64,000 nucleotides of DNA from Flavobacterium magnum (lineage in GTDB: Bacteria; Bacteroidota; Bacteroidia; Flavobacteriales; Flavobacteriaceae). The translations under genes were made by a program, and so were the position numbers. Positions 45,291 to 54,108 of the stretch are shown here, in pieces. Under the pieces are notes generated by a model. The model was not told the origin of the DNA and made no database searches. It was given only the letters and a program-made list of their open reading frames with translations. Each line of letters begins with the position of its first letter. Position 1 is the stretch's first letter. Location: assembly GCF_003055625.1 (NCBI RefSeq), contig NZ_CP028811.1:186001-250000 (forward strand). Direction: 5' to 3'.

Positions 45291-46229
45291 TTATGCTGTT
45301 TCTAATTGCTCTTGTTTCTCGGCATACGCCATGGCCGCGTCGCGTACCCATTCGCCTTTGTTCCAGGCGTTGCGGCGGGCATCCATACGGACTTTGTTGC
45401 ATGGACCGTGGCCTTTTACGACCTGCCAGAATTCATCCCAATCCATCTCGCCGAAATCATAGCGTTTGGTTTCCTCGTTCCATTTTAAATCCGGGTCGGG
45501 GATGGTCAATCCGATCAGCTCGGCCTGTGGAACCGTCTGGTCCACAAACTGCTGGCGCAATTCGTCGTTGGTTTTGCGTTTCAGTTTCCATTTCATGGAC
45601 TGTTCGGTGTGCACGGATTCTGCGTCTGTCGGCCCGAGCATCATGAGCGATGGCCACCACCAGCGATTAAGCGCATCCTGTGCCATGGCTTTTTGTTCGG
45701 GTGTACCATTGGCTAAGGTCATCATGATTTCGAAACCCTGCCTTTGGTGGAAACTTTCTTCCTTGCAGACACGCACCATCGCGCGGGCGTACGGACCATA
45801 GGATGTTGCAGTAAGCGGCACCTGGTTGATGATCGCGGCGCCATCAACGAGCCAGCCTATGGCACCCATATCGGCCCAGGTAACGGTTGGGTAATTGAAG
45901 ATGCTCGAATATTTGGCCTCGCCGGAATGTAATTGATCATAAAGTTCTTCACGCGAAACGCCCAATGTTTCGCAGGCACTGTATAAATATAAACCGTGAC
46001 CGGCCTCATCCTGGACTTTTGCCAATAGCGCAACCTTCCTTCTAAGCGAAGGAGCCCGTGTAATCCAGTTGCCTTCAGGCAGCATGCCGACGATTTCGGA
46101 ATGGGCGTGCTGGGAAATCTGGCGGATGTGTGTCTTGCGGTATTTCTCCGGCATCCAGTCTTTCGGCTCAATCTTTTGGTCGTTTGCGATCTTTCTTTCG
46201 AATTCGGCTTCCAGTTCCAGTTCTGACAT
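45291..46229 (-). CDS. paaA: Phenylacetyl-CoA epoxidase catalytic subunit PaaA
   Basis: The protein has 312 residues of the di-iron ferritin-like fold. [20 protein letters not shown] carries the ExxH-type iron ligands, and [11 protein letters not shown] and MLGPTD follow. PaaA holds the di-iron site that epoxidises the aromatic ring of phenylacetyl-CoA. It is second in the operon after paaE, an order different from the E. coli paaABCDE order. Confidence 0.95.
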   Translation of the reverse strand: MSELELEAEFERKIANDQKIEPKDWMPEKYRKTHIRQISQHAHSEIVGMLPEGNWITRAPSLRRKVALLAKVQDEAGHGLYLYSACETLGVSREELYDQLHSGEAKYSSIFNYPTVTWADMGAIGWLVDGAAIINQVPLTATSYGPYARAMVRVCKEESFHQRQGFEIMMTLANGTPEQKAMAQDALNRWWWPSLMMLGPTDAESVHTEQSMKWKLKRKTNDELRQQFVDQTVPQAELIGLTIPDPDLKWNEETKRYDFGEMDWDEFWQVVKGHGPCNKVRMDARRNAWNKGEWVRDAAMAYAEKQEQLETA

Positions 46230-46290
46230 AACTTTTATAATTTATAACTGACGATGTGAACGCCAATCAGATTAAACAAACCTGTTTCTA

Positions 46291-47364
46291 TTACACCCCA
46301 AAGTCGACCACCACTTTTTCAGACGTGGGTACGGCCTGACAACTCAGAATTAAATTTTGCGCCACTTCTTTCTCGTCGAGCGCGTAATTGATTTTCATTT
46401 CTACCGTACCTTCGATCACTTTGCAACGACAGGTACTGCATACGCCGCCCTTGCACGCGAACGGCAGATCGGCACCTGCGGCGAGCGCTCCATCAAGGAT
46501 GTTATCATAATCATCCTCCATGATGAAATGGAATTCCTTGCCGCCATCGATGATGGTGACTTCCGTTCCCTCGATTTTCCTTTCAAGGATTTGGCTGACG
46601 CGCTGCCTGTCTTCTTCCGATGTACCGGTGTTGAAAAGCTCGAAATGGATTTTGTCCTTTGGCAAACCGGCCGCCGTCAGTTCATCGCGGATCAGGAAAA
46701 TCATTTGTTCGGGGCCGCAGATAAAACATTCGTCGGTGGCATCGATATCGATAAGGCTCTTGATAATGGTTTCCAATTTCTCTTTAGTGAACCGGCCATT
46801 AAACAATTCGATGCTGCGGAGCTCTTTGGTGAGGAAATGGAAGATCTCAAGCCTTCCGAAATACCTGTTTTTCAGCTGCTCGATCTCTTCCTTAAAGATA
46901 ATCGATTTTACGCTGCGGTTCAGGTAAAACAGCTTGAAAGTACAGTTCGGCTCTAAAGCCAGGTGTGTTTTCATGATGGACAGTATCGGTGTGATGCCGC
47001 TCCCCGCCGCAAATACGATGTAGTTTTTGGCTTTCTCGGGTTCTACAGGAGTGTTGAACACGCCATTTGGCGGCATGATCTCCAGCATATCGCCCTTTTT
47101 GAGCGTTTCATGTACAAATGAAGAAAACAAACCGCCATTAATCCGCTTTACGGCGACTTTCCATTTATTTTCTACCGGACTCGAACACAATGAATAAGAA
47201 CGGCGGACATCCTGGCCTTCAATATTCGCTTTCAGCGTCAGGTGCTGCCCGTGTGAAAAACGGAAATCCTCTTTAATACTTTCAGGGATTTCGAAAGAGA
47301 TAACCGAACAATCCTTGGTTTCCTTATAAATATCAAGCACTTTGATGTTGTGGAACTTTGCCAT
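46291..47364 (-). CDS. paaE: Phenylacetyl-CoA epoxidase reductase PaaE
   Basis: The protein has 357 residues. An N-terminal FAD domain (RRSYSLCSSP flavin motif) precedes an NAD(P) domain (IVFAAGSGITPILSIM; ECFICGPEQM) and a C-terminal plant-type [2Fe-2S] ferredoxin domain with CKGGVCSTCRC and a distal Cys (LILSCQAVP). It passes electrons from NAD(P)H to PaaABC. It is the first gene of the operon, directly behind the promoter and palindromic operator at 47388-47442. Confidence 0.95.
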   Translation of the reverse strand: MAKFHNIKVLDIYKETKDCSVISFEIPESIKEDFRFSHGQHLTLKANIEGQDVRRSYSLCSSPVENKWKVAVKRINGGLFSSFVHETLKKGDMLEIMPPNGVFNTPVEPEKAKNYIVFAAGSGITPILSIMKTHLALEPNCTFKLFYLNRSVKSIIFKEEIEQLKNRYFGRLEIFHFLTKELRSIELFNGRFTKEKLETIIKSLIDIDATDECFICGPEQMIFLIRDELTAAGLPKDKIHFELFNTGTSEEDRQRVSQILERKIEGTEVTIIDGGKEFHFIMEDDYDNILDGALAAGADLPFACKGGVCSTCRCKVIEGTVEMKINYALDEKEVAQNLILSCQAVPTSEKVVVDFGV

Positions 47365-47387
47365 ACTATACTACAACGTTTGATTTC

Positions 47388-47405
47388 AACTAACATTTGT
47401 TAGTT
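47388..47405. promoter_or_regulatory. Probable TetR-type operator of the paa operon
   Basis: AACTAACA-TT-TGTTAGTT has perfect 8-bp arms. It lies immediately downstream of the -7 element and covers about +1 to +18 of the predicted paaE transcript, a position where a bound repressor would block initiation. The adjacent upstream gene encodes a TetR-family protein. Confidence 0.65.
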
Positions 47406-47412
47406 TACTATG

Positions 47413-47442
47413 CAAATTTAGTAATAATTTCTTAATGTGAAA
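47413..47442 (-). promoter_or_regulatory. paa operon promoter
   Basis: On the minus strand TTTC (47439-47442), an 18-bp spacer and a perfect TAAATTTG (47413-47420) form the Bacteroidota -33/-7 pair. The predicted start is near 47407, about 43 nt before the paaE ATG. Confidence 0.6.
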
Positions 47443-47443
47443 G

Positions 47444-48013
47444 TTAAATTATACCGCGCAGCAGAATTTGCTTCAGGTTCTTTTCCAGTACATTAGCAGA
47501 GAAATCTTTCTTTTTACCATACCACAGATACAGCGTACGGATTGTGGAAAGTATCGTAAAAATCATCACTTCGGCGTTGTGGTTCCTGAGTTCGCCGTCC
47601 TGAATCCCTTTTTTGATGATACTTCGGAAAATGGCTTCATATTCTTCCCGCATCCGCAGAAAATACTGCAATTGCGTCTCGGGCAGATGCATCCAGTCAT
47701 TGTTGAGTGAGGCCAACGCCTCAGGGTTCCTTACGGTAATGTCGATGTGCAGTTGGATGACTTCTTCAATCTTGCTGACCGATGTTGCCGATGATGCTTC
47801 GATGCTGCGGATGGTATGCGTATATTCTTCCGCGATTTCGATGATGATGAGTTCGAGTATTTGCTGTTTCGACTTGATGTGGTTATACAGGCTCGCAGCC
47901 TTGATGTCGAGCGCCTGCGCAATGTCGCGCATCGTGACGGCGCTGTAACCTTTCTCCTTGAAAAGTGCGGCGGAGATATTGATGATCTCTGATTTGCGGT
48001 CGGTGGGTTTCAT
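47444..48013 (-). CDS. TetR/AcrR-family regulator, candidate paa repressor
   Basis: The protein has 189 residues from the ATG at 48013. The N-terminal TetR helix-turn-helix (SEIINISAALFKEKGYSAVTMRDIAQ, LDIKAASLYNHIKSK) is followed by a helical ligand domain. A much longer reading (from 48241) runs through a GC-rich repeat with no family similarity, and TACATTTA, a near -7 box, lies 6 nt before 48013. It stands directly upstream of paaE with the palindrome in between. By analogy to PaaR-type regulators the effector would be phenylacetyl-CoA; this is inference. Confidence 0.88.
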   Translation of the reverse strand: MKPTDRKSEIINISAALFKEKGYSAVTMRDIAQALDIKAASLYNHIKSKQQILELIIIEIAEEYTHTIRSIEASSATSVSKIEEVIQLHIDITVRNPEALASLNNDWMHLPETQLQYFLRMREEYEAIFRSIIKKGIQDGELRNHNAEVMIFTILSTIRTLYLWYGKKKDFSANVLEKNLKQILLRGII

Positions 48014-48019
48014 TGGTGG

Positions 48020-48027
48020 TAAATGTA
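48020..48027 (-). promoter_or_regulatory. Probable -7 element of the TetR gene
   Basis: TACATTTA (minus strand) matches 7 of 8 positions of TAnnTTTG and ends 6 nt before the ATG, implying a nearly leaderless mRNA. Confidence 0.4.
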
Positions 48028-48060
48028 ATGGAATTACCCGAAAGCCAAAAACCGAAAATC

Positions 48061-48150
48061 GGAATGGGAACATGAAATCCTTGTGGCGCAGCGCGAGGGA
48101 TCGCAGCAAGGTGCCGTGCACCGCGGAGAGCCCGGCCCGGAGGGCGCGCC
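48061..48150 (+). repeat. GC-rich intergenic element, possible divergent copy D
   Basis: It contains GGGAACATGAAATCCTT, a loop with a GGCGCAGCGCGAGG stretch, CAAGG, and CGCGGAGAGCCCGG. The AAATCCTT block, the GCGCAGCG loop word and the GCGGAGAGC block correspond in order to copies A-C, but the arms are shorter. It is strikingly GC-rich compared with its surroundings. Confidence 0.4.
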
Positions 48151-48190
48151 ATAAAAAAAATTGGCGTTCGGTTTCACCTGGCATTATCCA

Positions 48191-48220
48191 TAAAAAAAGA
48201 AAACCACCCGAAGGTGGCTT
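48191..48220 (-). terminator. Terminator of the adhesin gene
   Basis: On the minus strand AAGCCACC-TTCG-GGTGGTTT forms a stable stem with a tetraloop, then a T-rich tract, 26 bp past the stop codon. Confidence 0.8.
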
Positions 48221-48245
48221 TCCAAACAAAACAGGAAACAAGATG

Positions 48246-51200
48246 TTACCTTTTGATAATCTTGATGGTTTTGAACAGGTTGTCTGCTGAAACCTTTACA
48301 AGATATGTTCCTGCAGCGAGTTGTGACATATCCAGTCTGGTTTCAGCCGAATTGATTTTCCTGTCCAGTACAATCTGGCCGATCATGTTTACTACCTGCA
48401 CGTGGCTGATGTCGCGTGTGTAGGAAATAGTCACGAAATCGGCGACCGGGTTCGGATAGACATTCAGTGCATCTGATTCGAGTTGCTCCACTTCGAGACA
48501 GGCGCCCGTGGTCACGGTAACCGCCAGTCTCACATCGCTGTCACAGCTGCCATCATTCTGGGAGGCATAATATGTCGTTCCCGAAACGAGTGGTGTGCTG
48601 TCTGCAACGAGGTTTCCGCCGGTTGCAGTATCATACCAGCTTATATCCGTACCGTTTGTCACCAATTGGCTTACCGTTTGTCCGGTACAAAAAGTCTGAT
48701 TGCTGCTTCCCGTTGGTGCGGCCACGATATTCACTGTTGCAGTAACAGGGGTACGCACCGATGTACAATCCCCATTTATCGCCTCGGCATAGAACGTAGT
48801 CGTAGCGCTGAGGCTGCCGGTTTGAAACAGGCTGCCGGTTGCCAGCGGTGTGCCGCCGGTTGGAGCATCATACCAGTTTACCGTCCCTGCGCCAGCATTG
48901 GCTTCAAGCATTACGTCTCCGCTACCGCAACGTGTGCCGGGAACAGTTGAAATGATTGTTGGAATCGCATTGATTGCAGCGATTACCGCAGTCCTTGCGG
49001 AAGTACAGTTGCCATTGTCCACCTCAACATAATACGTAGTCGTGGTGCTGATCGACGGTGTTACAAAGGATGTTCCGGTACCCAATACAGCACCTCCGGA
49101 AGCAACACTGTACCAATTCAGCGTTCCTGCACCAGTGGCACCAAGGGTCACTGTACCCGATCCGCAACGCTCACCAGGAACTGTTGCAGTGACTGACGGA
49201 ATGGCGTTCACCGAAGCGGTTACTGCCGTCCGCGCGGAGGTACAGGTTCCGTTTGAAACCTCAGCATAATACGTCGTGTCGGCAGTGATTGGCGGTGTTG
49301 TAAAGTTCTCACCTGTTGCCAAAACTGTTCCGCCTGCCGGTACATCATACCAGCTTATCGTACCGGCGCTTGCAGTTGCCGTTAGTGTCGCTGTACCGCC
49401 TCCACAAACTGCTCCGGGGGTCGTTACAACGATTTGTGGAATGTCGTTCACTGTCGCAGTAACTGCTGTCCTTGCAGAATTACATCCGGTGGCCCTGGCT
49501 TCAACGTAATATGTAGTTGTAGCAGTGATCACCGGCGTGGTGAAGCTTGCTCCTGTTGCCAAAAGCGAACCGCCTGTGGGCAGGGCATACCACCGTAGTG
49601 TGCCGGCACTTGACACGGCGTTAAGTGTTACCGTACCCGCGCCGCAACGGGCTGCAGGCGTAACCGAAGTCACGGATGGTGTTACATTGACCGTAGCGAC
49701 CACTGCAATACGCGAAGAAGTGCAGCTGCCATTCGTCGCCTCGACATAGTAGGTCGTCGATGCGGTGATGGAAGGCGTTATAAAATCTGTTCCTGTGCCT
49801 AAGATACTGCCACCTGAAGCAACTCCATACCAATTTAATATACCGGAATCCGAGGTGGCCTGCAATGTGACACTGCCGGAATCACAACGGCTCGCCGGGG
49901 TGGTCGACGTGACCAGTGGTGTCGCATTCACGGTGGCTGTTACCGCTGTCCTTGTTGAATTACAGGTTCCGTTTGAAGCCTCTACGTAATAGGTTGTAGT
50001 ATTGCTGATGGCTGGCGTTACAAACGAGGTGCCTGTTCCCAATACTGATCCGCCCGACGGGAGATTATACCAATTTAAGGTACCTGAACTTGCTGTGGCA
50101 CCTAAAGTCACAGGTCCTGAATCGCAACGGCTCGCCGGTGTAGTTGATGCCACCGTTGGGGAAACATTGACAGTGGCCAATACGGCTACCCTTGGTGAGA
50201 TGCAGCTTCCATTCACTGCTTCAGCATAGAAATTTGTATCCGTGCTGATGGATGGGGTGGCAAAAGACGTGCCTGTACCCAATACACTTCCTCCCGTAGA
50301 AACGTTGTACCAATTAATCGTTCCGGCAGTGGCCGTCGCGCCCAAAGTGACTGACCCGTTACCGCAACGGCTTCCCGGTACAGTGGCGCTGACAGCTGGT
50401 GTCGCATTCACCGTTGCGGTTACAGCCGTCCTTGGTGAAATACAGCTTCCGCTGGTCGCTTCCACATAATAGGTTGTCGTAGCGCTGAGGTTTGGCGTTG
50501 TGAAATTATTGCCTGTGCCTAACGGACTTCCTCCGTTTGCGACGTCATACCAATTCAGGGTGCCGGCACTGGCTGTGGCGCTTAATGTCAGCACACCCGC
50601 ATCACAGCGGCTTGCCGGTACCGTAGTATTGATTGTCGGCATGGTGCTGATGGTTGCTGTTACCGGAGTCCTTGCAGAGGAGCAGCTACCGTTGACAGCC
50701 TCTACGTAATAAGTGGTTGTGGCGGCAATATTCGGCGTAGCGAATCCTGTTCCGGAACCTAAGATTGTTCCTCCGACAGCAACGCCATACCAGTTCAATG
50801 TTCCTGCGCTTGCCGTGGCGCCAAGTGTCACGCTACCAGTCCCGCAACGGCCCGCAGGCGTTGTGGTTGTTACTGAGGGCGTAGTGGTCACTGTCGCAAT
50901 CACGGGAACACGTGTGGATATGCAGCTTCCATTCGCAGTCTCGACATAATATGTAGTCGTGCTGCTCAGTACAGGTGTTATGAAATTGGTTCCCGTTCCT
51001 ACTGCACTTCCGCCGGAAGGCACATCAAACCAACTGATATTTCCTGCGCTTGCGGTGGCACTTAAAGTGACCGTACCTGCATCACATCTGCCGGAAGGCG
51101 TTGTACCCGTAATGGCAGGTGACGGACTTGCTGTTGCTAAAACGGCAGTCCTTGCGGAAGAACAGCTTCCGTTTGTAGCTTCAACATAGAAATTAGTATT

Positions 51201-52556
51201 GCTGCTGATTGATGGCGTTACAAAAGAAGTTCCCGTTCCCAATACAGCTCCTCCTGACGGAACGCTGTACCAGTTTAAGGTTCCGGAACTGGCCGTGGCT
51301 GCCAAGGTGACGCTTCCCGCATCGCAACGGCTGCCCGGTGTTACAGAAGTGACTGTTGGCGCACTATTGACAGTAGCTAAAACAGCTGTCCTGGCCGAAA
51401 CGCAGCTTCCGTTGGTGGCCTGAACATAGTAAGTCGTGTTGCCACTGATGGATGGTGTTGCAAACGAGGTTCCTGTTCCTATGGCACTGCCTCCGCTTGC
51501 CACATCGAACCAGCTGAGTGTCCCGGCGCTAGCGGTTGCATTTAAGGTTACAGAACCTGTCCCGCAACGTGAACCGGGAGTTGTGGTGGCCACAGTTGGC
51601 GTGCTATTCACTGTAGCGATCACAGGCGTACGCGCAGAGACACAGCTTCCGCTTGCCGCTTCTACATAGAATGTGGTGGTCGCGCTGATGATCCCCGTTG
51701 GGAAGAACGGCCCTGTACCGAGTATCGGACCACCCGATGGCACGTTGTACCATCTCAGCACACCGGCGCTGGCAGTAGCCTGAAGGTTGACCACACCCGT
51801 ATCACAACGGGATCCCGGCGTGGTGGATGCTACAGTGGGTACTGCAGTTACGGTGATGTAGCCGGTAGCGGTTTTTGTATCGCTCCCGTTGTAATTGGTA
51901 GCGGTTAAGGTCACAGCGTAAATTCCGGGCGTATTGTATACCACGGAAGGATGCTGTACGGTTGAAGTAGCCGGCGTACCGCCTGCAAAGGTCCAGCTCC
52001 ATACGAACGGGATATTTGTGGAGGTATCGGTAAAGTCTATCGAACCACCTACACAGGTTGCCAAAGCAGAAGCAGAAAAGTCGGCAACCGGAGGTGTAAC
52101 GGGGCAACTCCCTATCACATCCATGGCAGAACCGTCATCGCTGCCACCGAAGTAGGCATAGAACTGGTTCGGGATACCGCAGGAAACGGCGAGAAGGTCA
52201 TCTACGTGGGCGCTGTCATTGTCTCCGCCCATGTAGGCAAAAAACGATGGCGGCGTCCCGCATGCAGTGGCGCTGAGCTCTTCCACGCCGGCACTGTCAT
52301 TGTCTCCGCCCATATAGGCAAAGAACGACGGCGGCGGTGCGCTGCAGCTTGTATTCATCAATACGTCAACTGTTACATTGTCATCGGTGCTCCCGAAGTA
52401 CGCATAAAAATGCGCGGGCACCGGACACGAAGTCATCCCAAACTGGTCGGCAGCAGCAGCAGCGGCATCGCCTCCATGATATTGGGCCTGAGATTTTGTA
52501 CCAGCCAAAATAAATGTAACGAATACAATTATGTAGTATTTAATTGCTTTCATCAT
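48246..52556 (-). CDS. Large repeat adhesin with PKD and Ig-like repeats and a T9SS sorting domain
   Basis: The protein has 1436 residues. After a signal peptide (to about 25) come four tandem repeats of about 27 residues beginning with Cys and containing FYAYFGG/FFAYMGG plus DNDSA (44-151). A PKD domain (155-238, VWSWTFAGGTPATSTVQHPSVVY) follows, then thirteen Ig-like repeats of about 80 residues (239-1278) and one divergent repeat. The end is a type A T9SS signal (LNVYPNPVADFVTISY to FKTIKIIKR). It is exported to the cell surface by T9SS, probably as an adhesin. It follows the SUMF1-fold gene by 71 bp and has its own terminator. Confidence 0.9.
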   Translation of the reverse strand: MMKAIKYYIIVFVTFILAGTKSQAQYHGGDAAAAAADQFGMTSCPVPAHFYAYFGSTDDNVTVDVLMNTSCSAPPPSFFAYMGGDNDSAGVEELSATACGTPPSFFAYMGGDNDSAHVDDLLAVSCGIPNQFYAYFGGSDDGSAMDVIGSCPVTPPVADFSASALATCVGGSIDFTDTSTNIPFVWSWTFAGGTPATSTVQHPSVVYNTPGIYAVTLTATNYNGSDTKTATGYITVTAVPTVASTTPGSRCDTGVVNLQATASAGVLRWYNVPSGGPILGTGPFFPTGIISATTTFYVEAASGSCVSARTPVIATVNSTPTVATTTPGSRCGTGSVTLNATASAGTLSWFDVASGGSAIGTGTSFATPSISGNTTYYVQATNGSCVSARTAVLATVNSAPTVTSVTPGSRCDAGSVTLAATASSGTLNWYSVPSGGAVLGTGTSFVTPSISSNTNFYVEATNGSCSSARTAVLATASPSPAITGTTPSGRCDAGTVTLSATASAGNISWFDVPSGGSAVGTGTNFITPVLSSTTTYYVETANGSCISTRVPVIATVTTTPSVTTTTPAGRCGTGSVTLGATASAGTLNWYGVAVGGTILGSGTGFATPNIAATTTYYVEAVNGSCSSARTPVTATISTMPTINTTVPASRCDAGVLTLSATASAGTLNWYDVANGGSPLGTGNNFTTPNLSATTTYYVEATSGSCISPRTAVTATVNATPAVSATVPGSRCGNGSVTLGATATAGTINWYNVSTGGSVLGTGTSFATPSISTDTNFYAEAVNGSCISPRVAVLATVNVSPTVASTTPASRCDSGPVTLGATASSGTLNWYNLPSGGSVLGTGTSFVTPAISNTTTYYVEASNGTCNSTRTAVTATVNATPLVTSTTPASRCDSGSVTLQATSDSGILNWYGVASGGSILGTGTDFITPSITASTTYYVEATNGSCTSSRIAVVATVNVTPSVTSVTPAARCGAGTVTLNAVSSAGTLRWYALPTGGSLLATGASFTTPVITATTTYYVEARATGCNSARTAVTATVNDIPQIVVTTPGAVCGGGTATLTATASAGTISWYDVPAGGTVLATGENFTTPPITADTTYYAEVSNGTCTSARTAVTASVNAIPSVTATVPGERCGSGTVTLGATGAGTLNWYSVASGGAVLGTGTSFVTPSISTTTTYYVEVDNGNCTSARTAVIAAINAIPTIISTVPGTRCGSGDVMLEANAGAGTVNWYDAPTGGTPLATGSLFQTGSLSATTTFYAEAINGDCTSVRTPVTATVNIVAAPTGSSNQTFCTGQTVSQLVTNGTDISWYDTATGGNLVADSTPLVSGTTYYASQNDGSCDSDVRLAVTVTTGACLEVEQLESDALNVYPNPVADFVTISYTRDISHVQVVNMIGQIVLDRKINSAETRLDMSQLAAGTYLVKVSADNLFKTIKIIKR
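48723..51842 (-). repeat. Thirteen tandem 240-bp units in the adhesin gene
   Basis: Each unit encodes about 80 residues of the pattern P-x-V-x-x-T-x-P-x-x-RC, VTL-x-ATASAGTLNWY, GGS-x-LGTG, TP-x-I, TTYYVEA-x-NGSC, SARTAVTATVN. Every unit keeps two Cys (after R and after NGS), likely a disulfide per domain. Unit 12 is one residue shorter. Confidence 0.9.
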
Positions 52557-52627
52557 TTAATTTGAATTTAAAATTGTTTGTCATTTTTAATGTGATGCCT
52601 GTCGGGGCATCTGCTCAAATTAAATGA

Positions 52628-54082
52628 TTACCTCACACCCCTTCCACCGAAAGTTGGATATCTTGACGCATCTACCGTGGTTACGCTGGCCCTGTCAGAA
52701 GTGCGTACCCTGCCGGCAACATCAATATAGCTTCCTCCACGGAAACCTGTACCGGCAGCGGTTGTCGGTGAAGGCCAGGTTGATTGGTTTGCGTCTCCGT
52801 TGGCGGCGATGGTGCCGTCACCGTTTGTACCGTTAAAAGTAACGCCGGCTGCAGTTGTGTTTACAACATGCTCCCAAACGTTTCCGCCCATTTCCATAGC
52901 GCCATAGTAAGCCGCGCCCGCAGAGGATCTTCCTGAAGTTCCTGAAGCGAAAGCCCCTACCCTTATTGGTCCGTAAGCAGGATTGGCACTGCCTACGCCA
53001 TAGGTACACATTCCATTAGCTACAGGAGTATAGGTTTCATTCGACATATAATCGTTGATAAGTCCGCCGAGGGTGCTGTACACCTGTGTCAGGTCAGTCG
53101 TTCCCCATGGGTATTCACCGGCCACGCGGGGCATACTGCCACGGCATACTTTTTCATATTCCAGTTCAGTCATCGGGCGTAGCGCGGCCCAGTCCAGGTA
53201 AGCGGTCAAATCGCCCCAGCTTAAATTGTTGGCAACAATGCTTTGTCCGTCATCGCTATTGTTTTCAACTCCTGTAGAAGCATCGCAGGCATATACGGCG
53301 GGAATCGCAGCATTATTACCCGGGGTTGAAATGATGATACCGTTACGGAAACCGAAACTTCCGAACATGACATACGTGCCGGCAGCACTGATCGGGTCGC
53401 TGTAGGTATGTGCCTTTTGCTGATCATAAGTCAGGGAATTCAGGTATTCTACGTATTGCAATTGCGAAATCTCATTCTTCATGCAGTAGAAGGAATTGTA
53501 TCCGGTAGGATAAGTATTAGGAATTGTCGATGAGCCGCCACCTATGGCTGCTGCTGAAATTCCCGAGGCCTGAGAAGTGGAGTTTACAGTAATGCTGTTG
53601 AATGTCGACGCGCTCGTGCCATCGCCCAGTTCGAAGTTACCCTGTGGCACATTGACCATTTCAATCCCAAAAACCTTATAGTTATAAGTTCCGGCCGGAA
53701 TGTTCATTTTCAAAGTGACCTGTGTGGGCGCAATCGTCCCGCCTCCCAAGGCACTTCTTCTAACGAATACGCCTTTTCCATCGGCGACAGGGTCAACCTG
53801 AAGCGGAGAGGAGGTCGAATGGTCAGACCCTACAGTGCTGAGTCCGGCGTGTGCCCAGATGCGCGTATTGCAATCCTGGTATTTGATGAACACCCATACG
53901 GCGTCCCAATTGGCCGGAGCCACGTTCGCATTCCAGCTGTTTTCCCAGCTGATGGTAAAAGTAATGTTCGATCCGGTCACGGAAGTCCCGGTAATCTGTA
54001 CGTTATTTGCGCGGGATATTCCGAACGCAAACAAGAGCATAAAGCTCAGGGTCATTTTTGAAAATAAAGTCTTGGTTTTCAT
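52628..54082 (-). CDS. Secreted SUMF1/formylglycine-generating-enzyme-fold protein
   Basis: The protein has 484 residues with a signal peptide ending near ISRANN. Residues 26-135 form a beta-rich domain. Residues about 137-484 carry the SUMF1 fold: YCMKNEISQLQYVEYLNSL, LSWGDLTAYLDWAALRPMTELEYEKVCRG, AYYGAMEMGGNVWEHVV, GFRGGSY and the final FGGRGVR. The active-site Cys pair of true formylglycine generators is not evident, so a structural or binding role is more likely. It is preceded by one of the three palindromic promoters and followed by the adhesin gene, which is probably co-transcribed. Confidence 0.85.
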   Translation of the reverse strand: MKTKTLFSKMTLSFMLLFAFGISRANNVQITGTSVTGSNITFTISWENSWNANVAPANWDAVWVFIKYQDCNTRIWAHAGLSTVGSDHSTSSPLQVDPVADGKGVFVRRSALGGGTIAPTQVTLKMNIPAGTYNYKVFGIEMVNVPQGNFELGDGTSASTFNSITVNSTSQASGISAAAIGGGSSTIPNTYPTGYNSFYCMKNEISQLQYVEYLNSLTYDQQKAHTYSDPISAAGTYVMFGSFGFRNGIIISTPGNNAAIPAVYACDASTGVENNSDDGQSIVANNLSWGDLTAYLDWAALRPMTELEYEKVCRGSMPRVAGEYPWGTTDLTQVYSTLGGLINDYMSNETYTPVANGMCTYGVGSANPAYGPIRVGAFASGTSGRSSAGAAYYGAMEMGGNVWEHVVNTTAAGVTFNGTNGDGTIAANGDANQSTWPSPTTAAGTGFRGGSYIDVAGRVRTSDRASVTTVDASRYPTFGGRGVR

Positions 54083-54108
54083 CTTATTTCTTTTTTAAAG
54101 TTATAAGA

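Noticed and set aside
31187-48013. Catabolic block as a recently acquired genomic island
   Set aside because: There is no integrase, transposase, tRNA junction or direct repeat at its ends, and gene composition does not visibly differ from the flanks.
49042-51669. A ladder of plus-strand reading frames of about 70-78 codons every 240 bp
   Set aside because: They are the antisense shadow of the repeat units in the adhesin gene; they have no promoters or ribosome sites, and their shared pattern follows from the repeats.
48723-51842. Regular 240-bp periodicity considered as CRISPR or satellite DNA
   Set aside because: The period is far too long for CRISPR, there are no spacers or cas genes, and the repeats encode a continuous protein.
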